64,000 nucleotides of DNA. Origin: an uncultured Pirellulaceae bacterium (GTDB taxonomy: Bacteria > Planctomycetota > Planctomycetia > Pirellulales > Pirellulaceae). Below, in pieces: positions 51,856-61,388 of this stretch; position 1 is the first letter of the stretch, and each line of letters starts with the position of its first letter. Both the position numbers and the translations under genes were made by a program. Location of the stretch: positions 17,863-81,862 of the forward strand of contig CALFWR010000021.1 of assembly GCA_937928555.1 (NCBI GenBank), given 5' to 3'. The notes under the pieces are model-generated. The model did not search any database. It was not told the origin of the DNA and was given only the letters and a program-made list of their open reading frames with translations.

Positions 51856-53505
51856 TTACCTCTTGCCTACCCGCGAAAGCAAATTCTGAATGCGACTGCT
51901 CAAGCCCGTTTGGCGATTTTCTTTCTTCTTTTGGGCTTTTTCTTTTTCGTGAATGTCGTTGAAGTGCTGACGCATGGCGCGAATTTTTGCGTCAGCTTCA
52001 TCGGTCGGTCGAGGCCTGCTAAGCCGCTCTTCGAGCTCGTTCTTCAACTGCTGAAGCTCTGCCGCACGGCGGGCCATTTCGGCTCGCTCCCGCGAAGTTT
52101 CCAGTTGAATTTCGGCCAACTTCTGTTCTGTTTCCTGCAAACGTGCGGCAGTTTGAGCGCTTTCGGCTCCTTCGAGGTCGGTTCGCAGCGTTTCGTTTTC
52201 GCTGCGAACGGTTTCGAGTTCCTGTTGCAGATTCTGAAGCTGGAGTTGGAAGTCCTGGACGACTTGCGGGGGAGCGGCTTCTCCGCTGTCGACCTTTTCT
52301 TCAAGGACGTTTTGAAGCTGACCTTCTGACTGCTGGCGAGCCGAGTTGGCTTCTTGGAGACGTTTTGTCAGACGTTCGACTTCGGCCTTGCCTTCAGATT
52401 CTCGCTGTGAGATACGAACTTCCAATTCGTTAACCCAGTTTTCAATCTGGAGTCTTTCCTCACGCTCGCTGGCGTTTGCCTGATCCGAAATGCGCAGCAA
52501 ATCCTCAAGACCACGGATTCGGTCATCGGATGTTTCGAGTTCGCTGAGCAGGTCTTCGAGTCGATTGACGAGCTGTTCGGTCTGTGAGTTGTCGATTCTT
52601 CCGCCCCGATCTGCAGAATCTCGCAATTGAAGAATCAGCGAATCGCGGGCACCAAGTTCATGCCTGAGTTGGTCGATTTCGACGCGCAGAAGCTGGGCTT
52701 CCTCTTGAGAAGATTGAGCGTCGCCTGCGGTTGAGTACGCACTGTAGTCAAAACCCGCTGCCGGGACATCACTGGCACGGTCGTCTTCGAGGTCACCGTC
52801 GACGTTGTAGACAAAAGCGTTCTTGGGGACATCTGACTCGTCCGCCAACTCGACTTCGTCAAGAATTTCGGTTTCAACTTTGGCTCGGGATTTCCGGGAC
52901 ACTTCGAATGACTCATTGCAGATTTTTGCTGCTGGAGGGTCGATCGATACGTTGCCATTTTCGCTGTTGGAACTGTCACTGTTGGAACGCTCGCTGTTGG
53001 AACGGTCGCTGAGCGAGACCTGTTCGGCAGGTTCACCAGCAGGCGACTGCTGCGCCGCTTCGATCTCGATGTCAGTTTCGACCGAGACGCTTTGCGCTTC
53101 CGCTACCGCTTCGATGGCGGATTCGGCATCGCATTCGCCGGTGCCCTGATTTCGACATTCGTCCTGGAGTGACTGATGGAAAGCTTCGTCGAGAACCGGA
53201 ACGATCCTCGCGTCACCAATTTCGATGACGTCGCCGCTGTTCACTTCGATGGTATCGGTGACGACATCGCCGTTGACGAGAGTCTTTCCGGTATTCCAAT
53301 CCGCGATCTTCAGCTCGGAAGTCGAATCCATCAACAACATGCAATGGATGGTTGCAACTTCTGGCGACTGAATTCTGATTTTGCTATTGCTGCCTGAACC
53401 AACAAACATGTTCGAATCGGCTTCCAAGGAAAACAATTCGGTCTGTCCGTTCTCGGAAACGAGAACGTAAGGAGGTCTGACACCTACTGAATCAATCTGG
53501 CTCAT
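51856..53505 (-). CDS. FHA-domain coiled-coil protein
   Basis: 549 residues. The N-terminal about 105 residues are an FHA domain: FVGSGSNSKIRI, SPEVATIHCMLLM (the Ser/His signature strand), WNTGKTLVNGDVV and GDVIEIGDARI. These bind phosphothreonine peptides. An acidic low-complexity linker with repeated NSERSNSDSSNSENGN (about 165-185) follows, then a long coiled coil from about 280 to 520 (LLRVEIDQLRHELGARD, LQNLQQELETVRSENETL), and a basic C-terminus (SSRIQNLLSRVGKR). It sits 2 bp after the REC-DUF4388 gene. Presumably a scaffold that reads phosphothreonine; a Ser/Thr kinase partner is not in the window. Confidence 0.85.
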   Translation of the reverse strand: MSQIDSVGVRPPYVLVSENGQTELFSLEADSNMFVGSGSNSKIRIQSPEVATIHCMLLMDSTSELKIADWNTGKTLVNGDVVTDTIEVNSGDVIEIGDARIVPVLDEAFHQSLQDECRNQGTGECDAESAIEAVAEAQSVSVETDIEIEAAQQSPAGEPAEQVSLSDRSNSERSNSDSSNSENGNVSIDPPAAKICNESFEVSRKSRAKVETEILDEVELADESDVPKNAFVYNVDGDLEDDRASDVPAAGFDYSAYSTAGDAQSSQEEAQLLRVEIDQLRHELGARDSLILQLRDSADRGGRIDNSQTEQLVNRLEDLLSELETSDDRIRGLEDLLRISDQANASEREERLQIENWVNELEVRISQRESEGKAEVERLTKRLQEANSARQQSEGQLQNVLEEKVDSGEAAPPQVVQDFQLQLQNLQQELETVRSENETLRTDLEGAESAQTAARLQETEQKLAEIQLETSRERAEMARRAAELQQLKNELEERLSRPRPTDEADAKIRAMRQHFNDIHEKEKAQKKKENRQTGLSSRIQNLLSRVGKR

Positions 53506-53507
53506 TC

Positions 53508-55073
53508 TCAGGCTCCCGCTACTTCACTGGTTACCGCAGCGGCTCCGACTGCCACGGCGGCAAGATGAGCGCTGTCCGAAGAAACATCCAGCACGGCGGC
53601 ACGAATTTGGTCTTCGCTACAACCGGGCTCAAGGATGGCGTCGAGATCACAATTTGTGCTCGCCTGGTCGTCAGTCTTGATTCCCACCACTCGGACGCCG
53701 CTCAGATGTTCTGACGAATCTTCGAGCAACGAATTCAGGACGACGTCGTCGCCGGTGACTTCGACGATGAGGGTCTCGGGGCGAGCGCGGCGAAGCGCCA
53801 ATTGCAAGCCGACTCCATCGCGGACAAGCTTGCCGGAGACTTCCTCCTGGCAGTGCTGCATGAAGCGGCGGACTTTGTTGGCCTGACTGGCATCGGAGAC
53901 CACTCCGAAGACTTTGGTGGTTTCAGCGACGGAGACTTTTTCGACCAGTTCGGCCATCTCGAAACCATAGGCAACCCGGACGACTTCTTCCGCAGGCCAC
54001 TGCAGCTGGGTTGCGAGAGCCTCAACGGTCGTCGGTTGAGCAACGAGGTTCATCAGCCGCATATGGCGACTGGTAAGGCCCGCACGGTCAAGGTTCTGGC
54101 CACGGACGGCTTTGCGAACGTAGCCAGTGCCGTCTTTGATCGCGGGAAGTTCATTTTGATCGCAGATCAGGGCGCCTTCAACGAGCAGTGAAAGGAGGCT
54201 GCTGTCGAGCGGCAACTTACGGAACAGATCCGAAGGCATCTGACCGCGATCGAATCGGAACGAACGAAGCGTATCGGTGAAACAGAATCGCAGCAGAATC
54301 GCGGCTTGCAGGCGAAGGAGCTTTCGCAGCAAACGCGAATCGAGGACTTTGCTGTCCAGAAGACCAAGCAGCCCTTCAACTTCAGCGCCTCCGCGACCGG
54401 CGACGGTACACTTGATCACCGGTGCCAGTTCGGCAAGCGACTCCGGCATTTTCTGAGCCACGACATCCGAATCGACTCCCGATGCGGTAACCGCTTGGAC
54501 GCGACCGCGATCAACAAAAACGTTGACGCGATAACGATCCGTTTCGACTGTCAACTGACCTGATTTGTTGCTATTGTTGAGCATATCGACGACTTCTCGC
54601 AGCCCGAAGCAGGCAAACGTTCCCGTCAAATCCGCTTCGCCCATCTCGTTGATGACTTCCGGGACAGAGGATCCATCATTTTGCGATTGCACAACCATCA
54701 CGCCGGTATCGATGGCGTTTTCGGCGGTCGCCAGGAGCGCCTCGGGCGTGTAGGGTTTCGGAAGCATGTCCACGACGTTGTCACAGTCGACATACTCAAC
54801 GTAAGCTTTTTTCCGCAGCGTTGAACTGGCGACCACCGGGATACTGGCAGTCTCTGGACTTGCCAACAATTCGCAGGCAACTTCGTATCCGGTGCGCCCG
54901 GGAAGTTGGTGGTCAAGGATGATCAGGTCGGGCTTTTCGTTGCACGCCGTTTCGACACCTTCTTCGGCAGTCGGTGCGGTGAGCACGCGAAAGCCGGCTG
55001 CGGTCAGCTCCTTGTCGACGAGTCGCCGAATGGTCGTACTGTCATCAATGATGAGAACTGTTTTCTGGCTCAT
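53508..55073 (-). CDS. Response regulator with DUF4388 domain
   Basis: 521 residues. The N-terminal receiver (1-122) has the acidic pair IDDST, phospho-acceptor aspartate LIILDHQLPG and PKPYTPEAL with the conserved lysine. A DUF4388 (PATAN-like) domain follows (about 146-250, ADLTGTFACFGLREVVDMLNNSNKSGQLTVETD), then about 270 residues including a winged-helix-like region (PTTVEALATQLQWPAEEVVRVAYG). The C-terminus resembles a second, degenerate receiver (ETLIVEVTGDDVV). DUF4388 regulators often act in gliding or twitching and surface signalling rather than transcription. It overlaps cheA by 4 bp. Confidence 0.84.
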   Translation of the reverse strand: MSQKTVLIIDDSTTIRRLVDKELTAAGFRVLTAPTAEEGVETACNEKPDLIILDHQLPGRTGYEVACELLASPETASIPVVASSTLRKKAYVEYVDCDNVVDMLPKPYTPEALLATAENAIDTGVMVVQSQNDGSSVPEVINEMGEADLTGTFACFGLREVVDMLNNSNKSGQLTVETDRYRVNVFVDRGRVQAVTASGVDSDVVAQKMPESLAELAPVIKCTVAGRGGAEVEGLLGLLDSKVLDSRLLRKLLRLQAAILLRFCFTDTLRSFRFDRGQMPSDLFRKLPLDSSLLSLLVEGALICDQNELPAIKDGTGYVRKAVRGQNLDRAGLTSRHMRLMNLVAQPTTVEALATQLQWPAEEVVRVAYGFEMAELVEKVSVAETTKVFGVVSDASQANKVRRFMQHCQEEVSGKLVRDGVGLQLALRRARPETLIVEVTGDDVVLNSLLEDSSEHLSGVRVVGIKTDDQASTNCDLDAILEPGCSEDQIRAAVLDVSSDSAHLAAVAVGAAAVTSEVAGA

Positions 55074-57832
55074 GAGCCGATCTCCTGTAGTGTTGCACCA
55101 AGCAAGTCAAACTTTTCCAGTTGCTCGCCGAGGGCTTCTTTGGTTATAGGTTTGGTCAAGTAGGCAGAAGCTCCATGGTCGAGCGCCTGCGATTTGAAAG
55201 CGTCATCGTTGCGACTGCTGACAACAATTGTCGGGCAGTTGCAATAGGTTCCGCTTTGGATGTCGGCAAGGAGTTCCATGCCTCCAAGCCGTGGCATGTC
55301 GAGGTCAGTAAAGACGACGTCAAAGGTGTCCCGATGAAGCTGTTCGATGGCATCGATGCCGTCACCGGCTTCAACGGTTGTGAATCCAAGCGGGTGTAGG
55401 ATTTTGGTAAGCATTTTGCGAGCGGTCATCGAATCATCGACCACCAGGGCTTTGCGATGTCCGTGTCCGTTATCTGATTTGCCGTGGCTCTGTTCACCGA
55501 TATCGTCGGTGCAATACTGTGCAACTTTTTCACTCTCAAGCAACAGAACTTTTTCGCCCGATCCCGAAAGGGTGATACCGCTAAACAGCGGGTGATTCTG
55601 AATCAGACCGGGAAGGCCACGAACGACGACTTCCTCGGGACCGATCAATTGGTCGACTTCTAGGGCAATCGTTTCACTATCGTCGGACATCCGGTTGAGC
55701 ACCAGAACTTCGCCGCTTCCGGCGTTTTGACGGTTGCTGTTTCCGGAAACCGCCAATCGGGTGACGCGATCAAGGCCCGTGTTGGTTGCCTTGGCGGCAG
55801 TGACCGAACGCATCGGAAGAGCGAACAGCTGATCGTCACTGCGGAACACCATCACGTGTTCGATTCCGGTACGAAGCGGAATCAGCAGGCGAATCGTGGT
55901 GCCTTTTCCACTAACGGAATCGACTTCGATGCGGCCTTTGAGTTGCTCTAGTGTGTTGGCGACCACATCCATGCCCACGCCACGGCCAGAGATTTCGCTG
56001 GCGGTTTCTTTTGTGGAAAAACCGGGGTGGAAGATCAGATTCGCCAGTTCGGCATTGGAGACTTTGACGTGGGGCGCAACCAGGCCTTTTTCGATCGCAC
56101 GCTTGCGGATCGCTTCGTAGTTGACACCGTTGCCGTCGTCGCGGACTTCGATCAGCAGCAACTGGGCAGAACTTGAGGCTTCCAGAGTTACCGTTCCGGT
56201 TTCGTCTTTGCCGGCAGCGCGTCGGCCGTCGGGATTTTCGATGCCGTGGCTGACGCAGTTACGAACGATGTGCAGCAGCGACTCGTAAAGACGCTCCTGG
56301 ATTTCCTGCTCAAGCCCGGTATCTTCACCGACTACCTGAACGCGGACTTTTTTGGATTCGGATTTGGCTGCATCACGTGCAGCCCGCTGCAAGCGACTGA
56401 ACATACCCGATACCGGGACGCGACGAAGCTGCATCAACTCTTGGCGGAAGTCCCGCACGAATCTTGTGATCGAAGCGTTGTCATTGGCGACAGGTTTTTG
56501 CAGTTCACGCAAGCCCTGCGAAACGGCTTCGATGTCGCTGGAGACTTCGGCAAGCAACGATATGTTGTTCGACGCGGTGCCCCGTTGTTCGGAAATACCA
56601 AGCCGCGCGGCACAACGAGAAAGCTCCGAATGGAGCAGTTCGTACTCGCCTGCGGTGCTTTCGCGCCGATTGCGCAGGACAACCAGTTCGGCCAGCATGT
56701 CCATCAAACGGTCCAACTGCGAAGCGCGTATACGAACCGAAGCGTCATCCGCGGAAGCAAAGTTACCGATGCCTGAGGGACGCGGCGCGATCTGGGCCGA
56801 AGGGGTGTTTGAATCGTCAGTGGCAGCGGCAGCGGCGCTGTTGGCTTCAGGAACCTGCGGCGTCGCCTCAAGGCTTTCCATTTCACTGCGAACGAAGTCG
56901 ATCGCTTCGAAGAGCTTGTCAGCATCGGCTCCGCCAGAGCTTTGCGAAAACACTTCTTCAAGCTGGGTTTCGAGATCGTGAAGCCGCGTCGCCAACCCGG
57001 AGAGCCCGACTGTGGCCGAGGCGCCTTTGAGCGTATGAAGCTCTCGGCAGAACGCCCGGATGGATTCCTTGTCGGCGGGATTGGCGTCCAGTGCAAGGGC
57101 CGCTTTTTCCATTTCCGCCACGCAGCGGTGGGTATCATCAAGCCAAGCTTCGAGAAGCTCGCGGTCTGCGAGCAGTTCTTCGCGGGCGTTCTGATCGTTG
57201 TCGACTGATGTGGTTTGCGTTTCGGCTGTAGTTGACGTGTTGCCGGGACTGGCATCAGTCGATGGCACGGCGGCATCGGTGGTGTCGTTTGCTTTAGTGT
57301 CTGCGTCTTTTTCTGCTGACTTTACCGCGCCCGAGAAAGCGTTTAGCAGCATTTCGATTTGGTGTCCCGATTCAATAGAATCTTCATCGGATTCACTTTT
57401 ACCCGCTTCGACATTTTCTTCGGCGATTCCCCAGGGGTCATCGTCAATCTGGTCGCTATCGGCAACGAGAAAGTAATCGGCCCACGCTTGGTCAGCCAAT
57501 TCGACCATCGCGTTGATTTCATCGTCGGACTCGTTGGACGCCATGCCCTTTTCGAGAAGCGGCGAATGGCCGTGGATGTATTCTATCCACTCGACAACGA
57601 TCTCTGGGTCTTCGGGGTAACTGGTTGTCCAGCGCGCCGCGATTTCAGCCAGTCGCGAAAGCAGATCTGCGCCTTCGGAGAGGGTGACTTTGTTGCACTC
57701 TTCGGCCGTGGTCGCAAAACTGGAAAGCTGTGTGGCAAGCGTTTCGAGTTTGGCGACGTCGCCTGTCGGCGGAAGCTGACCGGCGACCTGCGTCCACGCG
57801 TGAGAAAGTTGCTTTTGTTTTTTTCTGTTCAT
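55070..57832 (-). CDS. cheA: Hybrid chemotaxis histidine kinase CheA (HPt-kinase-CheW-REC)
   Basis: 920 residues from ATG at 57832, which has GGAGA 7 bp upstream (a TTG 27 bp earlier overlaps the MCP gene). Order: an N-terminal region with weak similarity to HPt helices; HPt domain with phospho-histidine in CRELHTLKGAS (about 268); dimerisation region; HATPase with N-box HIVRNCVSHGIENP (about 525), DDGNGVN, and GRGVGMDVV (about 614); CheW-like adaptor domain (about 640-775); and a C-terminal receiver with VVDDSMTARK and acceptor aspartate in FTDLDMPRLGG (about 842). The fused receiver is typical of non-flagellar (Pil-Chp or ACF) systems. Confidence 0.93.
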   Translation of the reverse strand: MNRKKQKQLSHAWTQVAGQLPPTGDVAKLETLATQLSSFATTAEECNKVTLSEGADLLSRLAEIAARWTTSYPEDPEIVVEWIEYIHGHSPLLEKGMASNESDDEINAMVELADQAWADYFLVADSDQIDDDPWGIAEENVEAGKSESDEDSIESGHQIEMLLNAFSGAVKSAEKDADTKANDTTDAAVPSTDASPGNTSTTAETQTTSVDNDQNAREELLADRELLEAWLDDTHRCVAEMEKAALALDANPADKESIRAFCRELHTLKGASATVGLSGLATRLHDLETQLEEVFSQSSGGADADKLFEAIDFVRSEMESLEATPQVPEANSAAAAATDDSNTPSAQIAPRPSGIGNFASADDASVRIRASQLDRLMDMLAELVVLRNRRESTAGEYELLHSELSRCAARLGISEQRGTASNNISLLAEVSSDIEAVSQGLRELQKPVANDNASITRFVRDFRQELMQLRRVPVSGMFSRLQRAARDAAKSESKKVRVQVVGEDTGLEQEIQERLYESLLHIVRNCVSHGIENPDGRRAAGKDETGTVTLEASSSAQLLLIEVRDDGNGVNYEAIRKRAIEKGLVAPHVKVSNAELANLIFHPGFSTKETASEISGRGVGMDVVANTLEQLKGRIEVDSVSGKGTTIRLLIPLRTGIEHVMVFRSDDQLFALPMRSVTAAKATNTGLDRVTRLAVSGNSNRQNAGSGEVLVLNRMSDDSETIALEVDQLIGPEEVVVRGLPGLIQNHPLFSGITLSGSGEKVLLLESEKVAQYCTDDIGEQSHGKSDNGHGHRKALVVDDSMTARKMLTKILHPLGFTTVEAGDGIDAIEQLHRDTFDVVFTDLDMPRLGGMELLADIQSGTYCNCPTIVVSSRNDDAFKSQALDHGASAYLTKPITKEALGEQLEKFDLLGATLQEIGS

Positions 57833-57855
57833 ATCTGATCTCCGATCGACTTTGT

Positions 57856-59229
57856 TCAATTGGCGGAAACGGCAAGGTTTCCGACGCTGTCGACGGGAGC
57901 GGATTCAGCTTTTTGAAAGAGCTGCATCGCTTGGTCAAGGTCATCGCTGAGTTGGCTGAAGGACTTCGCGGTCCAGTGAGCGCCTTCGGCTCGGCTCCGA
58001 CTGTTGCGGGAATTTTCGGTGCTTTGCTGAAGTGAATCCACAATCTCCTGAGCCAGCAGCAGTTGGGTTTTGGTGGAAGTGGCCAACTCGCCAAGGCCCT
58101 CGCTGGATTCGGTCGACGTTTCCAGAATGCTGCGGATCGATTCGAGCGTATCCTGGAATCGGGAGATAACATCTTCGATTTGGTCGTGCTCACCGGAGGC
58201 AGCGGACATCGATTGATGCGTTTCCATCTGGATCATCTCAAGGCGTCTTGAGATATCGCTGACAGCTTTGGCAGACTGCTCCGAAAGGGCTCGAACTTCT
58301 TCTGCAACGACTGCGAATCCACGTCCGTGCTCGCCGGCGCGAACGGATTCGATCGAAGCGTTCAAAGCCAACAAATCGGTACGTGATGAAAGGGAACCGA
58401 TCGTCTGGACGATCGTTTCAATTTCCCGTGTGTGCTGCCCAAGGCTCTGCAGCTTTCGCTCGCGGGAAGTTGCCTTGCTCTTCATCTGCTTTACTTCATC
58501 CAGCAAAGATTCGAATTGCTCGACGCCCTGTCCGGCGGCCAGTTGTGCTTTTTCGGTGGCTTGTCGCGTTTGGTCGGCGCCGTCACAGGCGGTTAGCAGC
58601 TGTGCCAAAAGCTGTTCCACGATCGACGTCGTTTGCTCGACAGAGTCGGCCTGGTTTTCGGCAACGTTGACAAGCTCTTCGGTCGCCTTGTGGACTTCGC
58701 GACCACAGGCAACAACCTGTCCGAGGTTGGATTTAACGTCTTCGCCGTAATGCTGAAGAATCTTTTGCAGGCGGATAACGCAGGGCGTCTGCTTGCCGCC
58801 GGTGTCTTTGACGTGATCGATTGTGTCCAGGAAAGTGCGAATCGCAAGCAATTCCTCTGTGGCTGCGTCGTCCGGTTTGTGGACCGGCTGTTGGGGAAGC
58901 GATTCTGACTTCTTGTCCGCATCAACAAGGCGGTCGAGGCGGCTCTTTTCCACGTGAAGAGCAAAAGCTTTTCGACCGATCAGATCCAAATCAGAAAGCC
59001 CGGTCTTTTGATAGGTATCGCCAGGCTGGCTGGCTTGTTCCTTTGCGACGTCAAATGCCGCGGATACCTTTGAGTTGCAAAACAGGGTGCTCAGCAGGGA
59101 AACCGCAGCGCCAACACCAACGCAGGTGAATTTGATGGCATCGGCCTGCTGGGTCAGCCCCCAGGCGAGCAGGACTCCGGCAAACAGATTGGCTGCTGCG
59201 ACGATCCAGAAAAAGTTGTTAGTCTTCAT
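57856..59229 (-). CDS. Methyl-accepting chemotaxis protein without periplasmic sensor
   Basis: 457 residues. Two N-terminal membrane helices (about 6-25, [20 protein letters not shown]; about 31-50) are separated by only about five residues, so there is no extracytoplasmic ligand domain and no HAMP domain is evident. A long cytoplasmic coiled coil follows, with the hairpin tip [35 protein letters not shown], where CheA and CheW bind. Sensing must therefore be membrane-based, cytoplasmic or through a partner. The gene lies 8 bp after cheW and 23 bp before cheA. Confidence 0.9.
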   Translation of the reverse strand: MKTNNFFWIVAAANLFAGVLLAWGLTQQADAIKFTCVGVGAAVSLLSTLFCNSKVSAAFDVAKEQASQPGDTYQKTGLSDLDLIGRKAFALHVEKSRLDRLVDADKKSESLPQQPVHKPDDAATEELLAIRTFLDTIDHVKDTGGKQTPCVIRLQKILQHYGEDVKSNLGQVVACGREVHKATEELVNVAENQADSVEQTTSIVEQLLAQLLTACDGADQTRQATEKAQLAAGQGVEQFESLLDEVKQMKSKATSRERKLQSLGQHTREIETIVQTIGSLSSRTDLLALNASIESVRAGEHGRGFAVVAEEVRALSEQSAKAVSDISRRLEMIQMETHQSMSAASGEHDQIEDVISRFQDTLESIRSILETSTESSEGLGELATSTKTQLLLAQEIVDSLQQSTENSRNSRSRAEGAHWTAKSFSQLSDDLDQAMQLFQKAESAPVDSVGNLAVSAN

Positions 59230-59237
59230 CGTGTTTA

Positions 59238-59741
59238 TCAGCTACAGGAAAGTTGTGGTTCGTTTCGTTGTCCGGTTTGCCAGAACATATCCAGCAGACG
59301 TGTCGTGTATTGACAGATCGCAACAGGGTCAAGCACCTGAAGCACATTGTTTTGCCAGGAAGCAGATCCCATCAGAACACGTGACCAAGGATCGTTCTGA
59401 TCGGTGAGAGTGGAGATGGAAACTTCGAGTTCGGCGAGCGTGGCGGCTTCGTCGATCAGCAAGCCCCAGGGGCCTTTGTGGCTGAGCAGAATAATCATCT
59501 GCTGCTGCGAATCGGCAGTGGTTTCGTATTGAATGTTGGTGACCGCTTGCAGGCTGACGGCAGGAATAAACTCGTTTTGCAGGTGGCAGATCCCGATCAG
59601 GCTTGGATCCGAATGGGGCATCGGTGTGATCAGCGGACGCGGAACCACGCTACGAACAGCAAGCGCGGAAATGCCATACCAATCCTGTCCTGTGCGGAAT
59701 ACGCAAAATCGCCCGGAATTGTCTAGGAATGTATCTGTCAT
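59238..59741 (-). CDS. cheW: CheW-like coupling protein
   Basis: 167 residues of a single CheW domain: [44 protein letters not shown] and [18 protein letters not shown]. It links the MCP tip to CheA. ATG start; 8 bp from the MCP gene. A short gap of 63 bp separates it from the upstream small protein. Confidence 0.88.
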   Translation of the reverse strand: MTDTFLDNSGRFCVFRTGQDWYGISALAVRSVVPRPLITPMPHSDPSLIGICHLQNEFIPAVSLQAVTNIQYETTADSQQQMIILLSHKGPWGLLIDEAATLAELEVSISTLTDQNDPWSRVLMGSASWQNNVLQVLDPVAICQYTTRLLDMFWQTGQRNEPQLSCS

Positions 59742-59804
59742 GGTTTGGCTTCGTTTTTTCCGATGGTCCTGTGTCGTTGATGGTCCTGTGTCGTGTTTCA
59801 GGCG

Positions 59805-60071
59805 TTAAGGCTGTTGGAGGCGTTTCGCGATTTGAGCGCGAAGCTCCGCCAGTCGTTCGCTACCCCCGTTGTCACTGGCAGAGCGAGCCTGTGATGGGGA
59901 AGATTTTCCTGTCATGCCTGCGGACCCTGAACGCGCGGTACTGCTGGAAAGGTCCGAAACGATAACGTCGATGGCTTTTTCGGTTGATTCGGCAAACATG
60001 CGGATCTCGCGACGCCATTGATCGACATCGATGCTCAGACTTTCAGGTATTTCGTTTTCAGTGGAACTCAC
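59805..60071 (-). CDS. Small protein of the chemosensory operon
   Basis: 88 residues. The N-terminal half is helical (ESLSIDVDQWRREIRMFAESTEKAIDVIV), then a Ser/Gly-rich linker and a C-terminal helix (GSERLAELRAQIAKRLQQP). No family is recognised. It sits 2 bp downstream of the CheY-like gene, so coding status is supported mainly by operon position. Confidence 0.6.
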   Translation of the reverse strand: MSSTENEIPESLSIDVDQWRREIRMFAESTEKAIDVIVSDLSSSTARSGSAGMTGKSSPSQARSASDNGGSERLAELRAQIAKRLQQP

Positions 60072-60073
60072 AA

Positions 60074-60463
60074 CTACACTCCGCTTTGGGTGGATCGTTG
60101 CGGGGAAGCGTCAAGCTGCTGTGCGACGGTGTCAAGCAACTGCTTTGCCTCGACGGGCTTGTTGAGGTAAGCACCGTACTGGTCTCCCAGAAGCTCAAGG
60201 GCTTTCGATTCAACAGAAGTCAGGAACACAACCGGAAGGTCTGATCTGCCCGCGTTGTTCAGGCGTTCGCAGAATCCGTACCCGTCCAGGCCAGGCATGT
60301 TGACATCAAGAACGACCAGGTTTGGCTGTTCGGAGAGCATCGCGAACGCCTCTTCGCCGTCGCGAGCGATGATCACATCGTAGCCGGCTTGGGCGAGGAT
60401 TCGTTTGACCGAAAGACGAACGGCCTGGCTGTCGTCTACTACCATGATTCGGGACAAGGGCAT
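60074..60463 (-). CDS. CheY-like single-domain response regulator
   Basis: 129 residues: a stand-alone receiver with acidic pair VVDDS, acceptor aspartate in LVVLDVNMPGLDGYG, TS in FLTSVES and NKPVEAKQLL with the conserved lysine. It is the first gene of the minus-strand signalling operon and has AAAGGA at the right distance. The receiver is complete, so it can be a phosphate acceptor or sink for the hybrid CheA. Confidence 0.92.
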   Translation of the reverse strand: MPLSRIMVVDDSQAVRLSVKRILAQAGYDVIIARDGEEAFAMLSEQPNLVVLDVNMPGLDGYGFCERLNNAGRSDLPVVFLTSVESKALELLGDQYGAYLNKPVEAKQLLDTVAQQLDASPQRSTQSGV

Positions 60464-60772
60464 CGACGTTTCCTTTGTGCCAGCTCCTGCTGGTCAACTT
60501 TTTGGTGTTGTTGATCTCGTGGGCGAAAAAAATGGCCCGGAGAAAAATAGCCTGACAATTTGTGCCGGGCATTAGTTTTTCTTCAATTGCATAAAGATTT
60601 CGGATGTGGCAACGTGATCCTGGTCGATGAGGAATTAAATCGTGACAACCCAAAGCATCGATCAAACCCGCGCAACCCTTTCCATTTCTCAATTGCGTCC
60701 TTGTGTTGGAATTTGCTCAACGACGAAATACGCTCGCGAAAGCTAACCTTTTGCCGGTAATGCTCTTCTTTC
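60464..60772. promoter_or_regulatory. Divergent intergenic region with terminator-like hairpin upstream of the chemosensory operon
   Basis: 309 bp between the chemosensory operon and the divergent small gene. On the minus strand, GCCCGG and CCGGGC (60535-60540 and 60565-60570) can pair around a 24-nt loop, followed by CATTTTTTT, an attenuator-like or terminator-like signal about 60 bp before the CheY-like ATG. The loop is long and no promoter box was fixed with confidence. Confidence 0.4.
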
Positions 60773-61348
60773 ATGCTGGTGCGTAAAATGACGACCAAAT
60801 CAAAATCTACTGCCGCTACTGTGACCAACTGCTCATCTGTGACCAACTGCTCATCACTTGGCACCGTCTGGAACAGTCTGGTGGAACGATCCGGAAACGA
60901 TCCTGATTCTGAAAACCTGGCCAACTGCCTGCTGAGAGCGTGGTCGGCGTCGCAGATCAGTGACTCGCAACAAGCGATTGAAGAAGCTCTCTTGATCGAC
61001 CCATCGAACCGCCTCGCGATATCGGGACTGGAGTGGTTTAACGGCCTGGAAGCATTGCAACGTCGCGGCGATGCGACAGAAACGAACAGGGGCAACTCGA
61101 CGGTTCCCGGCGACGCCGATACAGGATTCAGACGTTTGCTGCAACAAATCGAACTGGAAAAAATGAACGAGCTTCTTGCCAGTCACGGCAACACTTGCGA
61201 TGTGATCGAACAATCCATCCAGGCGGAAATCGGCGAACTGATGGCCGCAGCCCGGGAACTGACTCTCCAACCCGATGGGCTTGACGGGGTTGACTCAGAG
61301 CGGGACTTGACCACCACTGGCGACAAAGAGGCGAAAACCGATCGCTGA
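60773..61348 (+). CDS. Small protein of unknown function with TPR-like helices
   Basis: 191 residues at most; ATG at 60773, or 60788 (MTTKSKSTAATV). It contains an 18-bp in-frame tandem duplication giving VTNCSS twice (near residues 17-28). The middle (NLANCLLRAWSASQISDSQQAIEEALLIDPSNRLAISGL) has a TPR-like helix-pair rhythm, and the C-terminal half is helical and acidic. No recognised family. It is divergent from the chemosensory operon, so it may be coregulated. Coding status is moderately supported. Confidence 0.55.
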   Translation: MLVRKMTTKSKSTAATVTNCSSVTNCSSLGTVWNSLVERSGNDPDSENLANCLLRAWSASQISDSQQAIEEALLIDPSNRLAISGLEWFNGLEALQRRGDATETNRGNSTVPGDADTGFRRLLQQIELEKMNELLASHGNTCDVIEQSIQAEIGELMAAARELTLQPDGLDGVDSERDLTTTGDKEAKTDR

Positions 61349-61350
61349 AT

Positions 61351-61388
61351 CGGAATCGTTCACGACGACGGTGTTGATTGGCTGCGAG
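61351..61388 (-). mobile_element. Relic terminal inverted repeat of the MITE-like family
   Basis: CGGAATCGTTCACGACGACG followed by GTGTTGATT and CTGCG matches the right-end inverted repeat of subfamily A with several changes. Only this end remains. It sits 2 bp after the stop of the small upstream gene, in the 44-bp gap before scpB. Confidence 0.65.

Noticed and set aside
60460..60490. Sigma-54 promoter TGGCAC before the CheY-like gene
   Set aside because: TGGCAC is present but the TTGC element is missing at the required spacing, and the following AAAGGA is the Shine-Dalgarno.
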